This document shows positions 9,048 to 18,602 of a DNA stretch of 18,768 nucleotides, in pieces (position 1 is the first letter of the stretch; every line of letters begins with the position of its first letter). The notes below the pieces were generated by a model. That model was given only the letters and a program-made list of their open reading frames with translations. It did no database searches and was not told the origin of the DNA. The position numbers and the translations under genes were made by a program. This stretch comes from Echinostoma caproni. Taxonomy: Eukaryota > Platyhelminthes > Trematoda > Plagiorchiida > Echinostomatidae. The stretch lies in the NCBI GenBank assembly GCA_900618425.1, contig UZAN01044847.1:5267-24034 (forward strand), read 5' to 3'.

Positions 9048-12007
9048 CTACGGCTGGCTCCTTGGAAAGGATAACCCGGCTTCATGAATGTCTCTGATGG
9101 CCGCTATCCATGCTTGGCTGTCGGCTGCAATATCCTTGCAAATGTCGATCCAGTTTGTTTTCCATCTGCGAGTGTCGTACACCATCCGGAGGCCAAGTTG
9201 GTCGACGTCTTCGAATACGGTATCCAGCCAGGTTATTAACTGCCCCTTTTGTCGGCTGCGCCAGCCAGGATATGGTGTCGGAGCCAAGAAAATACTCGTA
9301 AACGTTTCGTCGAGTCTGCGGAGAACATGGCCCAGCCATTGCAGTCGGCGGCGTGGTATTTGCGATGAGAGACGGACGATGTGGCATCGACTTCTGATGT
9401 CCAAGTTTGAGACCCTGTCTCGCCAGTTTACCTTCAGGATGAATCCGAGACACCAGTTATCGAAGATCTCCAATCGACGGATGTCCTCAGCTCTCAGCGG
9501 CCAGGTTTCGCAGCCGTATAATAGGACTGATCTTACTGCTGTGGCGAACACCCTGAGCTTGGTATTGGGGCTGATCTCGTTCCGGTGTCAAAGGGTGGTT
9601 CGAAGTTGCAGAAACGCTTTTCGGGCCCCGTCAATGCGCCGCTTTACATCGTCTTTGGCTTATCCATCGGGTAGGATGGTGGACCCAAGTTACTTGAATT
9701 TTGACACAGTTTCTATTGTGCAACCATCCAGTTGCGGCGAATGTTCCTCTTGATCGGGTGGAGTAGCGAACACCTTGGTTTTTGTAGGATTAATCTCAAG
9801 GCCGATCTCAGAGGCAAATCTTTTGATACGACTGAGAGCTGTTTGCAAGGCGGTCAGGTCCTCCCCAAGCACTATCACATCATCGGCAAATTCGAGGTCC
9901 GTAATCCAGCGATCCGCGGAAACTTGCACGCCTTGGTAACCTGTCCACTGCTCGACGCATGATCCAATCAAAGGCAAAGTTGAACAGCGCTGGAGATAGC
10001 GGGCATCCTTGTCTTACTCCTGACTTCAGATCGGAGGAATGAGACTCTTCGCCGTAGGCACGGATACGAGCTTTAATTTGGGTGTAATACGACCTCAATA
10101 TATTGACCAGCTTTGCCGGGACGCCATCTATAAGCATGATCCTCCACAGTGACTCGCGGTCCACTGAATCGAATGCGGCACGATAGTCAATGAAGCATGT
10201 AGCGTTGGGGCGCTGAAACGTGTAACGGTGTTCCAGAATTCACCTTAGGATGAAAATCTGATCGATACATCCTTTGCCGGGTAGGAAGCCGCCTTGATTT
10301 GGCCGAGTACGTGCATGTCTCACTGTAGCAAATCGATGAAGCACAAGCTGGACAAACGCTTTTGCAGCCGCATCTAGCAGACTGATGCCCCGATAATTCT
10401 CGCAAAGTGTCTTATCGCCCTTTTTAGGGAACGGAAGCAAAACCGAGGTGGTCCAATCAGTTGGACACGTTTCGGTCTCCCAGATAGAGCAAAAGAGAGA
10501 GTGAAGGGGTTGGATGATCACTGGAATACAGTTTTTGTAAATTTCTGCCGGGATTTCGTCTTCACCAGGGGCCTTGCCAGACTTCAATCGACCGATCACT
10601 GCGGCTATTTCTTCTATCGTTGGGGGATCACAGTCGACTTCGTATGGAAAGAATATCCGCCGAATTGCCCAGCGGATGACTGAGAAGTTGACTGAAATGC
10701 TCTACCCATCCGGTCATTCTACCGTCGATATCGAGGATCAGTTCCCCGGATGAGTCGCGCAGAACGGGTTGTGAAGATTGCCTTCTACCGGACGCTGATC
10801 CTATGAGGCGAAAGAGATCTCCGAAGTGAAATAAACTGGATGCGATTTCCATCTTGATCGCTATTTCGTTCCAGTAGTTGCGCCGATCTGATTTTGTAGA
10901 GCGACTTGCTTCCCGTCTGAGTCGCTGGTAATCGTGGTGACCAGCTAGACGGGCGTTCCTGGCGAGCGTCGAGCGACGGATGGTTTTCATCTGATATCCA
11001 ATCGTTGTAGCTGCGTTTAGTGGTACCAAGCTTGTTTAGTGCAGCCTGCTGTACTGCAGTTTTTATCCTGGACCACTGCACGTCAGTGGTATCTGTTTCG
11101 ATGACAGATGGGGTACACTCGTTTGCCAGTCGGGTTTGAATTTCATCCAGCAGTGTTATTGATTTCTCGCAACACTCTAATGGGCCCACATTGATGCGGC
11201 TTGGAGGAGTAGTCTTAACACAAGTGGTCAGCCGAAGGCGAAGTTTCGCAGGAACCAGCATGTGGTCGGATCCACCTCCGTTGCCCGCTTCGGCGCCGCG
11301 ATAAGATCTACAGTCTTCTACTGATGAGATGCAACGTGACCGTATCGAGATATAGTCGATCTAGTGGGCTGTTATACCATCGTTGGAGTACCAAGTAAGA
11401 AGATGCTTTTTGAGATGCTGAAAACGCGTATTTTTTATGGATAGCCGGTTGAAATCAGAGAAATTAATTAGCCTATCACCGTTTTCGCCGCGATGGCCTA
11501 ATCCGAATTTTCCAATTATATGTTATGTTGATGGTTCTTGTCCGCCCGTTTGAGCATTCCAGTCTCCCGCCGCGATGAGTACATCTCTCTTGTGGATGCG
11601 ATTTACTACCTCCTGGAGACTGTCGTAGAACTCGTCCTTCGCTACGCTGTCGGATGGTAGAGTGGGGGTGTAGACTGCTACCACGGTGAGGTTGGTGGGA
11701 TTACCTTTGAAGCGAGCTACAGCGATCTTTGCCGATATTGGTTTCCTAGAGAGTAAGGTAGCGTTGGTGCGCTGGCTCAGCGCTATCGCAACACCATGTT
11801 GACCTGAATTGTCTGAGCCACTATGGTAAAAAAGTAGTGGCAATCAAAATCGGGGATCTTGATGCTACGAGAGCTGGAGCCAGCTAATCGCACTTTGGAT
11901 AAACATGCAACATCTACGCGGTAGTTGTGTAAAGTGCGCATGGTTACTGTTTGACTCCCAATGTCCATGAGGGTCCTGACGTTCCAGCATCCCACGTAGA
12001 GTTGCTT
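9048..12007 (-). pseudogene. Endonuclease-reverse transcriptase of the RTE-like LINE, broken
   Basis: Domains in minus-strand order: endonuclease start YVGCWNVRTL (near 11998), GDWNAQTG (about 11540), and GSDHMLV (about 11265, the SDH active-site motif). Reverse transcriptase follows with SGKAPGEDEIPAEIYK (about 10580), PFPKKGDKTLCENYRGISLL, motif A CFIDYRAAFDSVDRESLW (about 10190), motif B GVRQGCPLSPALFNF (about 10010), motif C EFADDVIVL (about 9890), and the C-terminal LLYGCETWPLRAEDIRRLE (about 9520). The intact enzyme would nick target DNA and prime reverse transcription of the element's RNA there. Breaks seen: frameshifts at 11828-11833 (six-T run on the minus strand), about 10985-10990, 10645-10656 and 9945-9955; in-frame stops at 11523-11525, 11361-11363, 10240-10242, 9690-9692, 9660-9662 and 9588-9590. 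The catalytic FADD and SDH residues survive, so decay followed insertion of a formerly complete copy. Confidence 0.9.
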
Positions 12008-12549
12008 TCAAAGTCGGATAGGTTGAAGAAGTCCAGTTCGCATTCTTGACACCCCGACCACTGGAGGAGCACGGGGCGCGTCGCTTGCCGGGGACGCCGT
12101 AGCATGGGTAACAAAGCCTGTAGTGGACATAATCTTGAAGGTACTTGGGAGTTTGGTACGAGATTCGTACCCAGCGTCACTCGGTGTTTATTTTGAGGGC
12201 GCACCTGTAGCCGTTGCACAACCAAGTGCGAACTGCAAGGCAGCAGGGAGTAGACCCTCAGCTCGCAAGTGAGGGGGTCAATGACTTTAGTTTTGAAAGG
12301 CCAGTCACATCGGCCTTCGTCACGACACCGTCATTGGGCTTATGCAGCTTTTGATCAGGAGCCAGGTGACCAGCCTGAAACCCACTACACCCTGGTAGTG
12401 CCGCCGCTGTTTGTTCGCGGCTGCTTATTTGTTGCAGTGTACTACAACTTATTCACAGCCAACCTTCTTCGGAGAAGGTATCCCCCTATCCACAACCCGG
12501 GGACGCGCCTGGTAGCATTCAGCTCTGCTTAACTCGAGGGTCACCAGGA
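12008..12549 (-). other. 5' region of the RTE-like LINE
   Basis: More GC-rich than the surroundings. In the endonuclease frame, codons upstream of a TGA at 12008-12010 read VGVSRMRTGLLQPIRL, so the original start may lie upstream near 12050-12100. A separate 93-codon minus-strand frame (12225-11944) overlaps it and is probably a shadow. The 5' boundary is placed where GC-rich sequence meets the AT microsatellite. Confidence 0.55.
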
Positions 12550-12553
12550 TGTC

Positions 12554-12577
12554 ATATATATATATATATATATATAT
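12554..12577. repeat. (AT)12 microsatellite
   Basis: Twenty-four bases of uninterrupted AT dinucleotide between the 5' edge of the LINE and the PLE remnant. It may be a pre-existing AT-rich target or have expanded at the insertion junction. Confidence 0.97.
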
Positions 12578-12599
12578 CGGTCGTAAAAGTGTCCAAAGA

Positions 12600-13230
12600 A
12601 CTTCCAAGCACTCGGGAACCGTATGTTCATAATTTCTTGTCTATGAGTTTGGATAAGCCAACGCTAATGTTGCTGTCGTTGGGGCCGAAATTCTGCCTCC
12701 ATCTCATGCTACTGGACAACTAGAGTTGGAAACTCAGTTTGGTCACCTATAGGAACAACTGACAGAGTTTACGCTATCATCTCATCTCGAGGCTTAGAAG
12801 CTTACATACAATTTGGTTCAAGAAATATATATATCAATAACATCTAAAGCAACAAATGAATGGATTCCATAGTCGAAGAATTTCGAAAAGCTTTAACACC
12901 TCCAAAACAATCGGGATATTTTGATCACAGGCCCGGATAAAAGTGCTGGAGTTGTTATTCTAAACCGAACGGATTATATCATTAAGATGAATGAACTACC
13001 CGTTGACAGCACCAAGTTCACCGCTAACACCGGGAGAAAAAATGAAACTGCTGGTATAGAAAGGAGAATATCCAAGGTGAGCGGATATTTACAACAGGAT
13101 GACGTAATCAATTAATTCACCTATGGAAGAATTAGACCGGTCGGGACCGCAATAACTTGGCTCTGGGAACTACTTAGGATCCACAAGCATGGGTTACGGT
13201 TGTGCCCCCTTTAGGACATGATAAAGTGGT
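12600..13230 (+). pseudogene. Penelope-like element, N-terminal part of reverse transcriptase
   Basis: Plus-strand frames must be switched several times. Segments in order: LLSLGPKFCL (about 12670), LPPSHATGQLELETQF (about 12695-12740), KLTYNLVQEIYISITSKA (about 12800-12855), DILITGPDKSAGVVILNRTD (about 12915-12975; PLE consensus 'ADKGxAVVVLDxxxY'), IIKMNELPVDSTKF, RIRPVGTAIT (about 13128-13158), and WLWELLRIHKHGLRLCPL followed by a stop (about 13158-13215; consensus 'LYGLPKIHKPGxPLRPI'). This order matches the start of Penelope-type reverse transcriptases. The catalytic YVDD region and GIY-YIG endonuclease were not found downstream, so the copy is truncated or eroded. The PLE assignment is from motif order, not a database search. 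Confidence 0.7.
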
Positions 13231-13932
13231 TATGACTGCTGAACTAACATGTTGCACTGCCTCCAAATTTTCTTATCCTGGTCCATTCGCAAGCTGATAC
13301 ACCCACTACTTCTGCTAAAGCGGCGCATGCCATTATTTCCTGCAATCCTATGGCATCACTTTCAGCGAGTAGTTTGCATTATCGGGAACGCTGGAGTTTA
13401 TCATTACCATTAGTGAAGTATAAGACCCTGTGTCGTATTCGAAATCTCCTCCCTCCCTATAGAATAAACAGGCACCTACGGTTTAGCAGTGACTTTTTCA
13501 AAGTTAGAAACGTATCTATTGATTAAAATGTTCTAGACCAGGACTCTCTTCAATTAGCTGTCTAAGTAGATTGTGCATTGCTGTCGTACGATGATTCATC
13601 AATTAATTCTAAAAAGGTATGAAAGCGTTCGTTGCAGGTTGCATCAAACCTGACCATTTAACAGTGGTTAGATTGAATGATAGAGCCATTGCTTGCCGAT
13701 TATCCATATTGGCTGATAAAGCAGACGAAGCGGGAGCGTTATCTACTGGGTCAGCACAGAAGTGCCGCATCACCGTATTAATGCGACAAAATTCAATTAG
13801 ACAAGATTTGCCTTCACGACGGTGAGAGTTCTCGTTGTGTACCTTTCCCTCTGTGCATTGATTTTGGGAGAACTCGACAATTTGAACGTTCATATATAAT
13901 TGAAAGTGGATCATCCTCTCTGAGGTGATCGT
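13231..13932. other. No gene recognised; may hold eroded remainder of the PLE
   Basis: The plus strand has a 68-codon frame at 13619-13825, and the minus strand a 143-codon frame at 13609-14040 that overlaps repeat copy B. Neither shows GIY-YIG or YVDD motifs. The long minus frame is notable for length in this AT-rich setting but has no recognised family. Confidence 0.4.
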
Positions 13933-14035
13933 TCGAAAAATGGATACAGTCGTGCGGTTCGTTCTACCAACCTGATACGTGAATCCTATTCTCTTTAGAT
14001 ATGAGCCATAACCAAAACGGAGGCTACACCGAAGT
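13933..14035. repeat. Short dispersed repeat, copy B
   Basis: Matches 8400-8490 in the same orientation. The minus strand reads RFGYGSYLKRIGFTYQVG then RTNRTTVSIF, against AFGQNLYRIRFTSRVG then KANSTTVFV in copy A. In this copy the match lies at the N-terminal end of a 143-codon open minus-strand frame reaching 13609, so this copy is less damaged in that frame. Confidence 0.5.
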
Positions 14036-14040
14036 TTCAC

Positions 14041-16228
14041 TTTCTTAAATTTAATACAGATGTGTTTGGCTTTCGAGTTGCAATTGAAAGCATGTGCAGC
14101 CAGGGGTCTATCATCTTTGTTCGGTGAAGAGCTTGATATTCTTGCAGCCTTTTGGTGCTGCTCCCCGGGGAGTTAAATCCCACGCAACTTGGTCAGAAAT
14201 GCACATCAAACAGCTGGGCGAGCGATCCAGTAGGAGTACCTAAATGGTTGATCCTCAGATGAAAATTAATCGGATTGCACTCGGGGATGAGATAGATTTT
14301 TCAGACAATCGTGTTTGGATTAGCTGATTGGATAGTTGAGGTATGAGGTACATTTTTTGTTCTGGGAATACCCTTGCTGTATTGTTTTGGTTACATTGTG
14401 GGAGTAGAAATGGATGTGTATCCACGGATTGCTAACAAATTCAAAATTAGCATAATATAATGAAGTAGATAATTGAATTTATTGTTTGATAACAGAAGAC
14501 GCAAACAGATTGGTAAACTTATTCATCCCAGATGAATGGTTTCTCATGGGCATGGTACTTGGTTGTTTCAAATTATCAAATACTATACCAAGCTCCTTTC
14601 AATAATTGATAGCGTTTTGGCAAATAAACAATTTACCTCCGTCTCACAATGATCCAGCGACTTTCTAACCCCCTTGCAATTTATGCATCACTATTACTGA
14701 AAAGGGGGAAAACTGAAAACCACATATCTGCGATAGACAAAGGAAAGAAGAAAGTGAAACGCACCACAAGAATAGTGAACGTGCTCATTTCAGAGCAGTG
14801 AACTGTTTAAACTCATATATCGTGCCGGTTCGATCATTTGAAAAGCTCCGGAATTCGCTCGCATTCCCATTCGTCCAAGCATATCAACACAATATTCGCT
14901 CTGACTTCCGTTAGATGGGAAACAAGAATTTATCTTCTGTTCTGCGAAATCCCCTCAGTGCATGCCTGTCAGTACTGTTCACACTGAAGTCGCCATAGAA
15001 TTTTACTCAATGCGGTAGGCTAGTAATACTTAATATCCTCCTATCTGGAATAAAAAGCATCGGATATCGGTGCACATGGATACATCTCGTGCTGAGATTT
15101 CCTTTGATCATCCTAATGAACCATATGGCGCTCATTGATATTTTAGCAAATACGGATCTAAAAACTTTGGAAGTGATACCGTGAAAGCTGAGTGCAGCTG
15201 ATTCAAAAAGTGCAGTAACAATTTTGGATACTGCCAATGGAAACAAATCCGCTCTTACTAAATGTTTATCCTCTGTGGTCCCTAAAACATGTACAAACGT
15301 CCATGCAAAAAACGCTTCACTCATCTTTATTACATGTGTCTGTCTGTAGGAATACTTGGCATCAACAAAAATGAGGTTTCAATAGTTGGATTTCCTTTTC
15401 GAGGAACACTTGGCTTGTATCTCGGCGAAATTGCCTAATATCATCCACCTACGTATGTTTCAACCGTCAGTAAATACTTTTGGTTAACCGGAGAGAGAAC
15501 GACAAGCTAAAGGCACTTGGGGAACCAGACCGCGTTTCCCCTTATGGCAACACAGATTGGATGCACTCAGAATGCAGCGCCACAATGTGTGATCCACGGT
15601 CAAAGCGACTGAAGTTCTATAACATTCACTGAGGCGGTGAATTTCCCGAGGAACAAGCACCGCTTTTCTGACTTTGAATCGTGAAGCAGTGAAAGCAAGC
15701 CCAATTGCAAATTTTAGATCTGATTCTTAAGAACTCCGAGCAATTTTTTAGAAGATTTCGTCCATTTCAATTCCTCCTTATTGCGTCTTGCAACCGGTGC
15801 CATTGAGAAAACCCGCACGTTCTCATGAGCGGTGACTGGTTCCAATCAATTTCAAATACAAACTGCGAGTATTCTCAGCTGAAGGGTGACTTCCGTTGGT
15901 ATGAACCAATCGAAAAACAATTATCTGCAACAGGAGAATTTCCATCGGCTTGAAAGCAAGCCTTCCGTTTGTTTTCTCGCATAGTTACGCTTTCTTTTTC
16001 GTCTTACGGGCAATACCGGGAAGTCGAAATTAATGAAAATTCTTTCTTGGCTTACATGAACTCTCAGCCAGTTACAATCTCAATATTCACAGTCTTTCCT
16101 GTTCACTTCGTTCAACTTCGTTTACTGTATATGGTCTGTAAATAACCTCTATAATCCGTTTCGCACTCCAAACAACTGAGCCCCATTCACATTGTGCAAT
16201 AACATACAAATACACACAGTAATTGTAC
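14041..16228. other. 2.2 kb without a recognised gene
   Basis: Apart from a minus-strand open frame at 15007-15324, only short frames occur. That frame follows a plausible acceptor (CATGTTTTAG, AG at 15283-15282) and would encode a segment starting GTTEDKHLVRADLFPL and ending near FIPDRRIL, with no family match and no convincing donor. It could be an exon or chance. Confidence 0.4.
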
Positions 16229-16290
16229 CGGACTGTCGTCCAGTGGTTGGGTGACTCGTAGATACGAACCCCAAGTCCGATTCCAGATAA
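16229..16290 (+). repeat. tRNA-like RNA polymerase III module, candidate SINE head
   Basis: TCGTCCAGTGG at 16236-16246 matches the tRNA A box at about 9 of 11 positions, and AGTCCGATTCC at 16274-16284 matches the B box at 9 of 11. Start-to-start spacing is 38 bp, somewhat short of the usual 44. No cloverleaf or acceptor stem could be drawn convincingly, so this is a degenerate tRNA pseudogene, a SINE head or chance. Confidence 0.35.
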
Positions 16291-17413
16291 CGAGAAGTCA
16301 GTAATCTACGTGTACTATAAGCAGACAAATATGTACGAAACCAAACACCATACCTCAGATTGTGGGCCAATCCGGTCTCCACGGCACAAGAACGAAATAC
16401 AATGCATGTCAAGGCGCAGAACAAAGCACCTGCGGAGCGATCACCAAGAGGAATGCCAACTCGGCTTAGAAGAGGGACGATTTGAGGGATAGAACCACCA
16501 TTCGCAAATGCTCGATAAAGAATCGCAGTCATTGGTCAATGCAAGACACACAAGCGGTTCACGGGATCCTATAGAACAAAGTAGTCCGCTAAGCAAGTGA
16601 AGCGAATGATCAATTATGAAGGTCAACATAAAAAGAATGAGATGACAATGTACTAGAACGGAAACATGGGTGGGGGAACGGATCCGGGGTAGTTCGTATG
16701 TATTGATGCCCCAGAATGGCAAGCGTGGGACAGAGAGTGTTCAAGGGCGGTAAGGATAGAGGACGCACACATGAGATAGACCAGGAACGCTTAGGGGCGG
16801 TATGACAACAATAACAACAAAGTACAAAGTATGTCGTCGGACTAAATCGGGGCATGATGATGGGCAATGGTCAACGGTCATCTATGTAATGGGTCTCAAG
16901 AGTGAACAGTTAATCGAACCGAACCGGAGCAAAATCTATGACGTGATATTTCCAATCAGGTCGATACAGTAATCGTTCAAGAACTCTTGATTGGCCTCAT
17001 TTCTTCTCTTTCTAACTAAAATGTCTATGCCTGATTTGACCAGGTGGATCAAACAATCGTTGTGACTGTGTTCCCTCACCCGTGACGCGTATCACTTTCG
17101 CCGCTGGATGCTCGCCCCCAACAATTCACGCTCTGCTTACTTCTAACCTGTTTGAAATCCGCCGATCGGATGGTCGCCTCACTCAAACACGCGCCTGCAC
17201 ATTTTTCAATTCCTCATGCCATTCGTTTGTTTATTTCCGTAAATTTGAATGGCTGTCTGTCAGTGATTGGTCTGTTGTCCAGATTAGCTTGTCTCTTGTT
17301 TTCCTTGTTCATTTTTACTTCCCTTAATTCAATACAAAACGATACGATTTTCTGGAAGTGGAAAACAGCCAATGAATATGCAGCCATACAGCGCGCAATG
17401 GGGAAGTCCGACG
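16291..17413. other. No gene recognised
   Basis: Minus-strand frames at 16149-16867 (up to 127 codons) and plus-strand frames at 17082-17445 overlap each other and lack motifs. Stretches around 16660-16800 are G-rich on the plus strand compared with the neighbourhood, which may mark another transposon remnant; I cannot name it. Confidence 0.4.
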
Positions 17414-17484
17414 GTGGTGCTGGGATTAGACCACACGTTCTCTAGGGTGATAAATTGGTGTCTTTACCGCCGAGCCATCACCAC
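17414..17484 (-). repeat. tRNA-derived pseudogene or SINE head
   Basis: On the minus strand GTGGTG at 17484-17479 pairs perfectly with CACCAC at 17419-17414, as the ends of a 71-nt tRNA-like unit. TGGCTCGGCGG (17477-17467) sits exactly at the A-box position after a 7-nt acceptor strand. GGTCTAATCCC (17432-17422) fits the B box, differing from GTTCGAATCCC at two positions, with 45 bp start-to-start. The D, anticodon and T stems pair poorly, so it is not a functional tRNA. Confidence 0.5.
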
Positions 17485-18154
17485 AACATATTCTGACCGT
17501 TTCGTTGGAACTGCATGCACTCGCATTCCATAAGTGGAACGCGTTGGCAGCCTGTGAAGTCGGATTCAAACAAGGCACTTCCATTTGATTGCGTCTTGTC
17601 AGTGTAAACATATACTCTCGTCTCAGTTCATTATCGAGGTTTGCACCTGTTTTGTATCATTCTTTGCCTATAACTATACCGTATCACATCCTCTTTCGAC
17701 CTCAAGATTTGCACACACTGGATTATTAGGACGGAATCTCAGCATGAAACCCACATCACTGAATTTTCAGCAAGTCTTCCTCCCCTTCCTCACAACTTCG
17801 TTTTTTTCGTGTTTTGAAAATGGGCATCCGAAAAGATTATTTATAATTGCAGTGCAAAGCATTGAGACAGTCATCTGTAACTTGCCACGGATTAGTTGCA
17901 GGTGTTGAAAGATCGCCAAACTGAGGTTACAGTTAACCCACAAATGACGAAAGGAAGCACCTAACGAATGGATGACCATTCACAAAAATACACCAAAATA
18001 ATGCGTTCCCAAAAAACAACGAACGCATTGAATGCTTTTAATGCTTTTGCAGATAGATGCACATGAATATGTTATGGCTAGTTTTATTCGATGAAGCGAG
18101 TGTAGCAAGAAAGAAGTTACCATTCTGATAAATGCTTATGCCAAAACCAAGTTT
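17485..18154. other. No gene recognised
   Basis: Two frames overlap here, 107 codons on the plus strand (17585-17908) and 70 codons on the minus strand (17767-17979); neither has a recognisable motif. Around 18020-18050 the plus strand repeats AATGCTTTTAATGCTTTTGC, a short local duplication. Confidence 0.45.
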
Positions 18155-18164
18155 ATAATAGTCA
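18155..18164. repeat. 10-bp direct repeat, left copy (possible target-site duplication)
   Basis: ATAATAGTCA is identical to 18652-18661. Together they bracket the stretch containing both tail repeats and the SINE. It could instead be part of a short tandem tail repeat. Confidence 0.45.
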
Positions 18165-18193
18165 TCCCACACACTGTGAGTTTAATACGAAAT
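18162..18193. repeat. SINE tail-like repeat, copy 1
   Basis: TCATCCCACACA joined directly to CTGTGAGTTTAATACGAAAT. The same two blocks recur at 18603-18650, where 16 extra bases lie between them; apart from that gap, 31 of 32 bases agree. Confidence 0.75.
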
Positions 18194-18397
18194 CAATCAA
18201 GCCTGGTAGGTATGTGGCCAGTGGCCCATTACCTGCGTGGAAGTCCTGACTTGGTGGGGGCTTTCGATTGGAGTTAAAAGGTTCTACCTATGTCTCCCTT
18301 CGTTGCTGTCGGGCAAATGAACTGACTGATTATCATTGCAGAGAACACCTAAACGAACATGAATTGGCAATTTGGTTCAGCCAGGGCATGAGCTGGT

Positions 18398-18452
18398 TGG
18401 CGCAGTGGTAACGCACACGCCTTCCACGCGATGGGTCCAGAATTCAAGTACC
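18398..18452 (+). promoter_or_regulatory. Internal RNA polymerase III promoter (A and B boxes) of the SINE
   Basis: The A box TGGCGCAGTGG lies at 18398-18408 and matches the consensus fully. The B-box-like segment AATTCAAGTACC lies at 18441-18452, with 43 bp start-to-start; it keeps TTCAAG but has one extra base before the final CC and lacks the leading GG. Confidence 0.7.
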
Positions 18453-18460
18453 GGACAGGA

Positions 18461-18520
18461 CGGTGGATGTGCACTACTGATGAGCTTTAGTAGGAGCGAA
18501 ACTCGAGTCTAGTGCTTCCG
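18461..18520 (+). ncRNA. Type I hammerhead ribozyme (self-cleaving RNA)
   Basis: All parts of the catalytic core are present. Stem I is GCACTA (18471-18476) with TAGTGC (18510-18515). CTGATGA is at 18477-18483. Stem II is GCT (18484-18486) with AGC (18495-18497), giving the canonical G10.1-C11.1 pair and an 8-nt loop. GAAA is at 18498-18501. Stem III is ACTC (18501-18504) with GAGT (18505-18508) and no loop, and the cleavage triplet GTC is at 18507-18509. Cleavage is predicted after C18509. Outer stem I may extend by GGA (18465-18467) with TCC (18517-18519), leaving an internal loop as in natural fast-cleaving hammerheads. A loopless stem III is typical of SINE and retrozyme hammerheads, which are thought to act as dimers. 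Confidence 0.9.
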
Positions 18521-18602
18521 ACTGTATGGTTGAATCGATGAACTGAGGATTCTGCGTGAAACTGAAGTCCGAAGGATAGTCAGTCGAATAAATCAATATC
18601 GA

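Larger units (their letters stand above)
9029..12549 (-). mobile_element. RTE-like non-LTR retrotransposon, near full length, inactive
   Basis: About 3.5 kb, within the usual size of RTE-clade LINEs. Reading on the minus strand: a 5' region without clear coding, an apurinic-type endonuclease, a reverse transcriptase, a C-terminal segment with LLYGCETWPL, a TAG stop at 9048-9050, and a short tail with TAAGTAAGTAAAAG, like the short 3' UTR and simple-repeat tail known for RTE elements. TGTCATA occurs at both proposed edges (9022-9028 and 12550-12556), a possible 7-bp target-site duplication. The 3' edge is uncertain and could extend to about 8830. The LINE type is clear; the clade is from general resemblance. 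Confidence 0.8.

Noticed and set aside
9088..9753. 221-codon plus-strand open frame, the longest in the window
   Set aside because: It lies antisense to the LINE C-terminal RT segment, whose minus-strand frames carry recognisable motifs; its own translation has none. It is a shadow frame.
11944..12225. 93-codon minus-strand frame as an ORF1-like protein of the LINE
   Set aside because: It overlaps the endonuclease start in another frame and shows no zinc-knuckle or coiled-coil pattern. The endonuclease frame reads better through the same bases.
16149..16532. 127-codon minus-strand frame as a gene
   Set aside because: It spans the tRNA-like module and overlaps plus-strand and other minus frames of similar length; no recognisable motif.
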